This document shows, piece by piece, positions 53,651-64,000 of a stretch of DNA of 64,000 nt. Numbering within the stretch: position 1 is the stretch's first letter; every line of letters starts with the position of its first letter. This stretch comes from Sporothrix humicola (Eukaryota > Ascomycota > Sordariomycetes > Ophiostomatales > Ophiostomataceae). The stretch covers positions 558,001-622,000 of the forward strand of contig WNYE01000007.1 of the NCBI GenBank assembly GCA_021396245.1, written 5' to 3'. The position numbers were made by a program, and so were the translations under genes. The notes under the pieces are model-generated. The model worked only from the letters and a program-made list of their open reading frames with translations, did no database searches and had not been told where the DNA came from.

Positions 53651-53957
53651 CAATTGCGGACACGGCCGCCCTCAAAAAACGATAAAACCGACGGACAGAG
53701 AAACAATTGACGACACAAGGAAACTTTGGTGCCAATTCGAAAGGGACAAGGGCCTTTGCGCCACAGAGGGAGAGATCGAGAACGATTTCTCGACAGCCGC
53801 GAGGTACGAAACGAAGCCTGGCCCACAAGCAGCCGGCTCGCTTCATCGTGTCCCGCGTTCCGTCCCGCCTGTTCAGGCGCGCGCGAAGATTCCCTCTGTT
53901 TGTTTCTGTGTCCCAGTTTAACCTTTTCTCGCCCTTCTCGCCCTTATCTCTACTGCC

Positions 53958-56900
53958 ATGGCTGCCATGGACGGCCGCGTGGGCGCGCACCCACAGCCAT
54001 ACCCAAACCTGCCTGCGTCGCCAACATTGACGAATCCTGACATGATTTTACCCGACTATGACTTTACACTCTCGCCCGACGACGAGGACCGTCCGGCGCG
54101 CTCCCAGTCACCACTCATGATGTGGAAAAACGCACACGCCGCTTCGTCGACCTCCGACCTGCAGCAGCTTTTTGCCAGCACTGCATCTTCCTCCTTGTCA
54201 CAATTGTCACAAGACCACCACACATTCCCCGCCGGCCCCATCACGCCCACCACCCCCATCATCTACGGCAATGGCACCATGCTGTCCGACATTGGCGAGG
54301 TCACCGAGGCCGAGAGCACGCCCGGTCGGCCCTCGCCAGGATCCATCCGACGCCGCGCCGCAGGCGGTGCTGGCGGCAGCAACAACAACGGTCCGTTCGG
54401 CTCTTCTGCATCACGATCCCGATCGGGCTCCCGCACGCCCTCACCGACACCGCTGCCACACAACCTCCGCCACCCGTTCCACCAGCACAACAACCTGCAG
54501 GCAGCCATTAACTCCCGCGACAACCTTTCCGATGCGCCGCGCCGGTCATCACCGACCATGGGCGCCGACGAGGGAGGGCCACAGCAGCACATGACCGTCA
54601 GCAGCACCAGCGTCAACAGCAACGGTGTGAAGCAGCGTGCCCGCCAGCAGCAGCAGACTGGCCGACGAGACTCGCTCGAGAGCAACAGCACAATCACGAC
54701 ACAAGACCACGCCGGTCTCTTCGCCGACTTTGACGACACCGTCAGTGTTGGCGATAGCGTTTTTCAGGGCGACGACGAGGAGAGTGTGGCCGAGTCCTAT
54801 GTCGAGGAGACCTATGTTGCGCGAGAAGTGCCCATTATGAGCACAGCACAGTCATCTTCACTATTGGCGGTTCCTGATTTCGGTGGTAACGGCTCAAGCA
54901 GCGGTGGCAACACGAGTGACGAAGGTGACCGCCGGCTATCAGCTGCAACGCTCAGTCTCCGCGCCGAGAAGATCCTGGCTAATGCCAAAAAGCGACTGAC
55001 AGTACGTATAACCTAAGAGAAGGACATTCGAGAATTGTATGCTAATAATTATTATCCAGACAATGGAGGGCAACTTGAACCGCGCTCGCAGCTCTCTTTA
55101 CATCTCCTCGCCCCCGACTGGCTCTTTGCCCTCAGATGGATCCACCCCTTCTCCAAAAACACCTGTCCGCTCAGCCACTGCCAGCAGCCGCTACCACGAC
55201 CCGACTCCCGGCTCACCGATACACTCCCGCATGGTCAGCGACGGCTCCGTGCCCACCAATGGTGTTCTGCCAAACAACTTTCCCCAGCGGTCGGCCAGTG
55301 CTCTGGGAGCCGCCGGTGGCTACCGCAAACCCCAGCTCACCGGCTCCAAGAGCGCCGACCGTATCGACGAGATCCAGGATAGCCTTAGCGGCGGCTACCA
55401 CCGCGCTGGCCTCGCCAAGCCCGTCGACATTGTCCTGGAGCGCCTCGACGAGGTGGACGGCGCCGACGACAACGAGATCCTGCCCTCTCAGCAGCGCTCC
55501 GGCTCTCAGATGGAATCATTCTTGAGCCCAACCTTTGGTTCTATCAATGGTGGGCAGCCAGGCCTGACCCGGTCGGCCTCGGTTGCCCAGATGCGTGATC
55601 TCAAGGACCAGATGAAGGGTCTCAAGGGCAAGATTTCCACCCTTCGCGAGCAGGCCCGTGCCGACAGCCTTAAGCGGAGAAGTCTGCAGAGCCTGCGCAC
55701 CCCAAGCCCATTCACGCACGCACAGGTCGACCAATGGTACGCCGAGCAGCCGCAGACAAAAGAGAGCCCTGAATCCTCGGGCAATGGCAGTGGCAGCCTC
55801 GCCCAGAACAGCCAGAACCAGGGCCAGTATCAGTACCAGAACGAAGAGGCAGATCTGCAGGCCCGGCCTGTGGTGAGTCGTAACGTTGTTACGCCTCCTC
55901 CTCGGCAGGCCGGCAGCTCGCCGGCTGGCAGCGCACGCCTCGCTCGCAGTGGTGGCAGCGGCTCAAGCGGTGCTCGCCGCAGCAAGCGGAACACTGTCAT
56001 GACGCTCGACGCCGACCAAACCGACGAGGATTCCGTCATCAGCCGGTACGAAGATGTGGAGGACGGTGTGACGACCAAGCTATCCTACGCAAACCTGCCG
56101 CGCCACACGACCGAGTCTCCTGTTTTGGGCGAGGCACGGCCCAACTCAGCTGGTGAGATCACGCCCAACGATGACGACGATATGGACGACATGCGGACCG
56201 AGAACGGTGACTTTTCCGACGACGGCGAGCCCAGACAGCTCGAGGATGTTTTTGTCGACAGTGCGGAAGCCGGAGAGCAGTTCAACAGCAATAACGTCAT
56301 TGACGAAGATGATGAAGTGGATCATCAGCAGCAGCAGCAACAGTTTGAACAGGATGATGTCGATTACGAGAGCGAGAGCGGCGAGTCGTTATATCACGAG
56401 GCTCTCCAGCATCCCCTCTCTCACGAGGACCGCGAGGACGCCTTTGACTATGAGCACTTCATTCTGCACAGCGCCCTGGGGACTATCAGTCAACAGCGCC
56501 TGGCCCGGAGTGGAAGCTTTAGCTCAGAGGACTCGGTCGAGACTACGCGGGGACCTATTTCTTCGTCGAACAACAACAACAACAACAACGATCCGTCCTT
56601 CCCAAGCCCGAACCGCCGTACGAGCATGAGCTCCATCTCGACTGTCGAATCCACCGACTCGTTTGCCACTGCCACCGAGGGACGCACCAGCCGCAGCAAC
56701 CGCCTCAGCTCAGATGAGGAGGATGTCATCGTCAACCGCGAGTCTCGCGTGGCCGCCGCTGCCGCCAAGGACCGTCCAGACAGTTTGCTGCTTGCCCACG
56801 CTGCTGCCGCTGGCCACAGCCAATACCAAAGCCAGGTCCAGAACCAGGCAGGCGCCCGCCCTGCTACGTCGCCCGGTGATAGCGCTCTCGCCAACGCCAA

Positions 56901-57651
56901 GCGGAACAGCACCGAAGAGCCCCGCCAGACCCAGCAGCCGTCCATGGCACGCCGTCCCGCCAGCGCCGTCCCGGGCCACCGCCCATCCGTCTCTTCCTTT
57001 GAGTCCATCGGCACCACGCGCAGCTTCCCGCTAATCAACCGCAACCGTATTGGTAGTGTCAGCACGGTGAACGGTGTCATTGGCGCCGGTGGCGGCCCAG
57101 CCTCGGGTTACCGCAGCGGTAGTGGCGGCACCCACAGCCTCAACTCGTCCATCTCCATCTCGACCAACGGCGGCGGCTTCAACGGCATCAACTCGTCCTC
57201 GTCCACGCCTACGCCTACTCAGGCAGCCCACAGCCAGGGTGGTCGTGTCTCGTCGGATAATGAAGAGCTCCGCAGCATTTCCGAGACGCTCATGAACGAG
57301 ACGGCCAGTATCTGCGAGCAGGGCAGCGAGAGCCCCACCAACGGCAACGGCAATGGTGCACACAGCCTCGACAACAAGAGCAGCGTCTCTAGCCTCGGCA
57401 CCCCATTCCACGAGCGCTCGGGCAGTGCCGCGAGCGTCAACAATGGCAATGGCAACGGCATGGCCTCGCACGCCCAGGCTCTCCAGGCACTTTCCAAGGA
57501 AGACCAGTACCTGGTCGAGCGTCTCGTGGGCAACCTGGGCCGCTGCGTCCTGGGTCTTTCCGAAAGCGGCCGCGCCAGTACTGAGAGCCGTGTCTTCCGC
57601 CGGCGCATCGACGCTGCACGCCGCATTCTCGAGGGTCTTGACCCTGTTTAA
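53958..57651 (+). CDS. Large, mostly disordered fungal protein, 1211 aa
   Basis: Unknown function. Exons 53958-55001 and 55060-57651, joined at KKRLT-TMEGNLNRARSSLY, a junction that reads as one conserved block (residues about 335-365). The protein is dominated by Ser, Gly, Asn and Gln, with many Ser-Pro sites. Folded-looking islands are AEKILANAKKRLT, a helix MRDLKDQMKGLKGKISTLREQARADSLKRRSLQSLRTPSPFT (about 518-560, in two parts), DREDAFDYEHFILHSALGTISQQRL, and a C-terminal helix LSKEDQYLVERLVGNLGRCVLGL..RRRIDAARRILEGLDPV. Acidic runs lie around 720-800. The start ATG at 53958 is in good context (GCCATGGCT). Such proteins are conserved in filamentous ascomycetes without an assigned role that I know. 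Confidence 0.85.
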
Positions 57652-58681
57652 TTTATTCTTCTTCCCTCTTCTTACCTTTTCTTACTCTTTGTTCTTCATT
57701 TTTTTCCCACTTTACTACTTCTTATTCCCTCCATCAGCAATGTCTAATGAAAAGCGAACGATCTCTTTTTTGGTATCCGAGAAAATGAAGGAGTTTTCAT
57801 TTTGGCTTGTGTAATTTTTCACCGGCCGTCATATTTTTGTTCGATATTTCTTGGTTTTTTGGTATTTTTATTTCAAGGTTGAACCCTCTGGACTTTTCCT
57901 CGTCTCGTTCTCGAGATGGCTGATTGTATCCTGGACCCTTTATTTTTGTTTCTATTTCCTTTGTCACTTTTTTATACTTCTCATGTTGACGGTGGAATAT
58001 CAATACCCCCTTTTCGCATTTAACTGCAATTTTATTTTTAAGTATTGGCCATTTGACCTCAAAAGGCAGTACAGAATTAATCTGAAAATGAAGTTTATAA
58101 CTCGATCACATGCGTGTACAAATCAATGTTATTGCGGGCATGTCTAACTGTGCCTTTCCCATCTAGCCTAGCCTTTTACTCAAGTATGTCACGCACGATA
58201 CTAGCATCAAGTTTTCCGGGCAACCTTTTTTTCGTAAGAGAATCTGCAAATTATTTTCTAGACCGTAAAACTTTTAAGTACCTTGTAAAAAAGAAGAAAG
58301 AAAATAATAAGACACAACGGGCCTTGCAAGAAAAGTAAAACTAGAAAAAAAAGGCAAAAAATAACATAATCGGACAATAGACGTAAGAGACGTGAGCTCG
58401 TGATTCTTAATCCCCAAACGAGTGACAAAAAGGTCACCTTGCAAACGTGACAACATTCTAAACTCATGAATCCCGGTCGTTAAGGAAACGAAAGGAAAAA
58501 ATCGTAAAAGTGGGAAGCAAGGGAGATAAAGGGAAAGAGGGAAAAATCAAGAACCAAAGAAGAAATGTTCTAAGCCGTAGACAACGACAGTTTGCCCCGT
58601 TGTCTGCAATATTAAGTTCCTGAAGAGGAACAACATAAAAAAGGAAAAAGAAGAATGATCGAAAGTTGATATGTTCGCAGG
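57652..58681. other. Convergent AT-rich spacer
   Basis: 1.03 kb between two convergent stops; AT-rich, with long T-rich (57660-58000) and A-rich (58280-58660) stretches. No gene seen. Confidence 0.6.
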
Positions 58682-61600
58682 TTAGTCGTCGCCATCCTTC
58701 CGACTGGTAGGCTCACTTTTGGATTGGGCACGACGGTCGTATTGGGGTCGGTTCCATTGGACTTTGTTGTAACGTCCTCGGCCTCGCATACTTACACGCA
58801 CACTGCCTCTCATGCTACCTCTCCTGCTGCTTCGAGAGGAGCTGCCGTTGGATCTCTGATCGAATCCACTTGTGTCTTGGGGGCCGTCTTGCTTGGGAAC
58901 TGTATCCGGTTCGGTAATGTCCGTGCCCCGCTGCGGGCGGTGGAAGCCAGAACGATCGGATGTGTTGGGCGAAGCAGTCAGGGGGTCGGACATGGAATTG
59001 TCCACTGTCTTGGATTCCGGATTGGGGCGTGTCTCCTGGGACGGTCCTGGGCGGGTGAATTGTTCGGGGTCCTTTCCTGAGAGCGAAGAGAGGGCGGTAT
59101 TGGCCTTGCTAAAATCCACGGTAGGAGGGGCTTGGGAGACCATTGATGCTTGAATAGGCCTGGATGGGCTCGTACGGGGTGTGAAGGACGGCGCGATGGG
59201 ATTAAGTCGGGGCTCCTGGAAAATGAAAGAAAGGAAAAAGGTGATTAGAAACAGCCAAAGAAAGACCAATAGCATAGCATGGCCTTCGGCAGTAACTATC
59301 ATACCTCTTTCTTTCGATCCCCATCTGAATTTGTCTCTGTCGCGGTCTCCGATCCAGAATCGCTGTCTCTATTGCCGGCGTGTCCGTCCTCAGGATTCTC
59401 CGTGGTATCTGTGTCGTTGGTTCCGTCGCCCGAAGCCGAAGCGCTTCCATTGGTGGTTTCGTTCGACTTCGAAGTCGACTTTGTAGCCTTGATGACCTCG
59501 TCACCGGCTTCGTCGGCACTGAGATCGTTGACAAGATCGGATATTTTGCCCGAGTCGGCGGTCTTAGACTTGTCTTTCGGCTTCGTAAAGACCTGCTTGG
59601 ACCACAGGTTTGCGTATTTTCCGCCGGCCTGGATGAGCTCGTCATGACTTCCCTGTTCAACGATCTGACCATCCGCGATCACTATGATCGAGTCGGCGTT
59701 CATGACAGTAGACAGGCGGTGTCTATAGAATCATCAGATATTAGTTCCGTATTACAAAATACGATAACAACAGTGAAGAGGGGACAACTTACGCAACCAC
59801 AAATGTGGTACGTCCAGCGCACAGGGCTTGGAGGGCTTCTTGGATCTTTTGCTCGGTCTCTGTATCGACCGAGCTAGTAGCTTCGTCGAGGAGAACAATG
59901 GATGGATCTTTGAGGATTGCCCGGGCAATGGCCACTCTCTGCAGTTCACCGCCAGAAAGCTTGATTCCTCGCTCGCCAACTCTCGAGTTGTAGCCTAAAA
60001 AATGTCAGAAGCTGTTGGGGTCATAGTTTGGGCCAACAACACTGGGGATACACCAACCATCAGTAAATCCAATAATTTGTTCATGGACAGCTGCTGCACG
60101 GCATGCATCGTAAACCTCTTCATCGGTGGCGTCGAGTCTTGCATAGCGCACATTGTTCATGATCGTGTCGTTAAATAGGATAGGAGCCTGAGGCACAATG
60201 CCGATTCTCGAGCGAAGACTGTAGGCACAGTTAGGGTCATGTTGCAAAGTAATAGTAATGGGGATGCGAAAGACAACGGCAGCTTACCTTTTAAGATCAA
60301 CATCACGGATGTCTTGTCCATCAATTTTGATGGATCCCTCAGTGACATCATAGAAGCGATCCAGCAACTTCAGAATGGTGGACTTGCCAGCGCCAGTAGC
60401 ACCGACGAAAGCAACAGTCATACCAGACGGAACATGAAAAGAGATATTCTTGACGATATCCTTCTTGTCGTTGTAGGAAAAGCTGACATCCTTGAACTCA
60501 ACAGTGCCACCCGAGAATTCGAGATCGACGGCGTCCTCCTTGTTGACAATAGTCGGCTTCGTGTTCATGATCTCGAGGAGTTGTTCGGCGTGAATAAAGT
60601 TCCGGGAGATGCTCTTGCCCAGGCTGGCAAAGAATGTCAGGGGCGCAACGAGCTGGGTCCAGTAGGTGAGCAGCATGACAAACTGGCCAGGTGTAGACTG
60701 TCCAGATGTCACCTGGTAGACAGCCAAGAAGGCACCTGCCAGGAGGCCAGCAAGAAGAACAAGGTACTGGAACGCGTATGCAAGAAGGTAGCCAATGTAA
60801 ACGTCTTGCGACTTGGTTACCCGTGTCTTGACAGCAGTGGCATACCGGTCTTCCTCATGCCCGACTTGGTTGAAGGAGGCCACAGTCGACCAGCCCTGAA
60901 TACCAGCTTGCCGGACATAGTGTTCTTCAAACCAAGCACTGACTTCGCCGCGACGTGCGGCCTTCAAGCTCGAAATCATGCGCCCTGCGATATAAAGGAA
61001 GATGACAGAGGTTGCAAAAGTGATGAAGCCCTCGTACGGTCCGAAGGTAGCAGACAGATACATAAACGCAACAGCCATGTCGATCAGCATAGGAATTGCT
61101 GAGAAACAGATAGATTCGAGCAAGTTGGATATGCTTTGACCAGATGACATTGCGACCATGATGTCAGACGAGCTCTTGGAGTCGTGGAAATCGGAAGACA
61201 GGTTGAGAACGTGGGAGTAAGCTGCTATGCTCATTGCACCGAAGGAATAGTATTCCACGGGGATCCAAAGCCACTGGCGGAGCAGAGAAATGCCGGCCTG
61301 AGACGACAAGAATTTCAAGCCAGCAAAGATGATCACCTGAATCCAGGGATTCTTGTCGTTGGAATGACTGAGACTATCCATGATGATACCGAGTTGGCGA
61401 GGGATGAGGACATTGAGGGCGTTGTTGGCGAGAAGACAGACGCCGACGAGAAGAGCACGAATCTGAAGAGCGCGGTTGTTGACAGGCCAGATGTATGGGA
61501 AGAAAATCTAAACAGGTCAGCCAGTGCTACCATCGTGACAAAGTCGCAAAAAGCATAGGAAATCTTGAAAACGTACCATAAATCTCTTTGCGTAGTCAAA

Positions 61601-62476
61601 CCAGTTGCCGTTCTCTTTCAGGCGTTTTTCCATCTCTTCTCGCTTCTTGCGTTCGCGGCGCTCCCAGGGCAGCTCATTTGGGTTCTCGTCGTCCGACTTC
61701 TTGGACTTGTCATCTTTGTTTTTGCTGTCGCCCTTGTTGTCGTCCTTGTTTCCATCTGTCGAGCCTTCCGAGTCTGATGTGCCTATCGTAGAGTTCGCGG
61801 TGCTGCTTGTTGCCGTGGTGCTCGTTGATCCATAAGCCGTGGACGACTGTGACCCTTCTCCCTCCTCAGCAGATTGGGCTGGAGTGCCATCGGAATTCTT
61901 GGGGATGAGTGGCTGCTGTTCGGCATCGGTTGCATCTTCATCTTTTTTCTCGTCCTTCTTTCTCCAGGTGAAGTATGTAGCGACTACCATTCCAATGGCA
62001 AGGTACCGAAGCGAAACGATGACTACTTGGGCAACCTCCACGCCGACGAGAGGACCCGAAGCACGAGCTGACAGGCCAACAATCATCAGAGCCGGCTCCA
62101 AGAAGAGAGAGAGTATATAAGACCCGATAAACGGATACCAGGCAACCTCGGTCTCATCAGACAGCATGGCAAATTGTAGACCAAAAACCAGGATGCACGA
62201 CAGCAAGCTGATCATGAAATCCTGCTGACCCAGCCATTCCTTGACAATGATGGAAGGGATAAGGACAGCGACAATCTGAGCGAGGTAGCTCAATACCGTA
62301 AACAGCATTAATGCCAGCAACGGACGCCGGCGAGGATGCTCTTTTTTGTCAGACAAGGTGCAGAGGGCTACGGCCGACGAGGTGACAAAGTAGCCAAAGA
62401 CGATCGCCGGGAATGCATAGTGAAGGCTTATTAGAGCCGTATCCACTGGCTTCACCAGGGTGGTGAAGGTGGACAT
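58682..62476 (-). CDS. HMT1/ABCB6-like half ABC transporter
   Basis: Membrane exporter of the heavy-metal-tolerance group (relatives move phytochelatins or glutathione conjugates into vacuoles). Six exons: 62476-61577, 61507-60288, 60218-60058, 59994-59793, 59722-59305 and 59215-58682, 1144 aa. Residues 1-175 carry an extra N-terminal membrane domain of about five spans; 180-300 are a charged linker. The main six-span domain follows in 300-600, then the nucleotide-binding domain: Walker A GATGAGKST (about 669), Q-loop VPQAP, signature LSGGELQRVAIARAI (about 772), Walker B IVLLDEATSSVD and switch HRLSTV. The third intron uses a GTTGGT donor. After the ABC domain comes an unusual tail of about 310 residues, Ser/Thr/Asp-rich and ending in an R/G/S-rich part (RRGSMRGSVRVSMRGRGRY). 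Substrate unknown. Confidence 0.93.
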
Positions 62477-64000
62477 CGTCGGCGATGTTGATGGGGTCTG
62501 TGATGGAAGCCGTGATGTTCAACAATGACGACGAGTTCTTGATGTTTGGATCGGCCCGTAAGCAGATCGCGAATGCCCAAGATGGAGGACCAAATCAGAA
62601 GCGAAGACAACCGGTTTGGTAGATGGGGGGAAAAATCAAAAGAAGAAAAGGATAGAAAAGAGTGCAGTATAGAGGAAGGCTTTATAAACAAAAGTGCCAA
62701 AAAAAGCCTGCAATGATAGACAAGGACCAAGTCAATTGGTTGGATTTGGAACCAAACTGCAAGGGGCGAAGAAGTGCAAGTCTGGATCTGGACGGGCACA
62801 CAGATGCCTGGGGTGCTAGGAAATCTGCAGGCTTGGACAAAAGTGCAAATCTTGATATAATAAACCTTCCGGTGTCTTGCAGAAAATTGAGGCTCTTGTT
62901 AGACCGCTAGATGCCGGTCGAAATGCGTGTGGGTGGTGTGTAAGGGTCGGCCGGGAGGGCTCCCAGCAGGATGTGGCGCGTGGGTGGCGCTTCAAACAAG
63001 GGCAAGTCGCTCTAAAATGATGTAGTTGGTTAGTAACATTCGAGATCAACAGGGATCATTATGTGTATGAAAAGGCGATAGGTACCTAGCGTGCGCCGGC
63101 TCACGGGACGATGCTAGCCTGGCCTAGACCACCGGGAGCTTTGGTGATCAATATGCCTGAATCCTCAGTCAATGCTTTTGTTCCAGGCTGCCAGGCAGCC
63201 GTGCGGGGGAATGGTGACAATGCGGCTTGGGCACGGTGGCGAACCTGTCAAGTGAAGAGACGAGGGTAAGATCGGGGGAAATAGTGCGAGGCTGAGAGAG
63301 CTTGGGGTGTATGGTTATGGGGACCGGTAAACAGGTGTGCGGCTGGTTTATGGGAGAATGGGGAATTGGTGGGAAATGAAGTCAAAAATCAACAAAGATT
63401 GTTTGGGAAAAGGGAGAGAAGAGAAGATGGGGGAGGCGGTGCAATTGAGTGTTGGGTTGGGTGTGCTGGGCATGTGAGTGTGTTGGTTTGGGGGAAAAGG
63501 GGGCAGTTTTGCTTATACGACAGAAAATGGAAGGAGCAGATGGTGATGTAGTGAAGAAAGCGGGAAGGAACAACAAACTGACCTTTTGAGCAGCAACAAG
63601 ATATTGCCAGGAAAGAGCAACCGGCGACCACTTTTGGTGGCAATCTGTCTCAGGCGTTGGCGAAACAAACTGATATGAACCCAATGCTCCTTCCGTTTAT
63701 TGGCGCACTTTCCCAACAACAGGAAGGTAAGACAAACAAACAACGTTCTTTCCTTTACTACCCAGAGTAAGACCAAAAAGAAGGTAGAAGGTGGGCGGCA
63801 CGTCAACGAGGGAGATGTCCAAAATATCAACACAAAAAACAGCCAAGAAGAAACAAAGACAGACGCCGCCAGCAACAACCAGCAATAGGAGCAACTGTGC
63901 GGAATAGGGCCCAATGTCGACAAGAGATCCCACAAGCAGATCACAGGTCACGCACGTTGCAGCAAGCGAGCTTCCTTTTCGATTACACAAGCGGTGTTTC
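62477..64000. other. Upstream region of the ABC transporter gene
   Basis: 1.5 kb with the ABC gene promoter/leader next to 62477 and no supported gene up to the window edge. The minus strand has GT-like and AG-like sites around 63000-63250 that could belong to leader introns, but nothing decides this. Confidence 0.45.

Larger units (their letters stand above)
50191..53957. other. Very long 5' region of the 1211-aa protein gene
   Basis: 3.8 kb without a supported gene. GPN3's promoter is next to 50191. The 2 kb before 53958 are pyrimidine-rich and lack long ATG frames, and may be a long leader, perhaps with introns (several CAG|GTA-like sites, e.g. near 51830). It holds a T19 run and a degenerate repeat, listed separately. 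A long regulatory leader would suit a gene under complex control, but this is inference. Confidence 0.45.

Overview
The window is nuclear DNA of a filamentous ascomycete, most likely a Sordariomycete. The signs are short introns with GT..AG ends and CTAAC branch sites 10-25 nt before the acceptor, GC-rich third codon positions, pyrimidine-rich leaders, and gene families typical of Pezizomycotina. I assembled gene models by hand from reading frames and splice sites; the introns given preserve frame and restore conserved family motifs, but no transcript data were available.

1-28 kb is a dense housekeeping region: the 3' part of a DUR3-type urea transporter, a PTC7-like PP2C phosphatase, ATP synthase subunit e, dynein intermediate chain, an unknown 298-aa protein, the U2 snRNA (minus strand), the STT3 oligosaccharyltransferase, a large disordered protein with a C2C2 zinc motif, a CCCH zinc-finger protein, tubulin cofactor E, a PTS1-bearing MaoC hydratase, and a conserved 478-aa protein of unknown function.

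29.6-31.3 kb contains no convincing protein gene. It reads as a spliced non-coding host gene with five intronic box C/D snoRNAs, each 54-75 nt upstream of a CTAAC branch site. Two details are unusual. The end of exon 1 and the start of exon 2 are perfect 19-nt reverse complements, so splicing would create a hairpin with an AAAG loop. Three acceptors are followed at once by GTA, as in recursive splice sites. This is the most notable find in the window.

31.5-47.8 kb is gene-poor and accessory in character: a PI-PLC-like protein, a broken M35-type metalloprotease, an orphan fragment, a weak nuclease-like orphan, an FTA2-like kinase-fold protein, a small secreted NTF2-like protein, degenerate dispersed repeats and several minisatellites.

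47.8-64 kb returns to conserved genes: an APQ12-like membrane protein, the GPN3 GTPase, a 1211-aa disordered protein behind a very long leader, and an HMT1/ABCB6-like half ABC transporter with a long basic tail.
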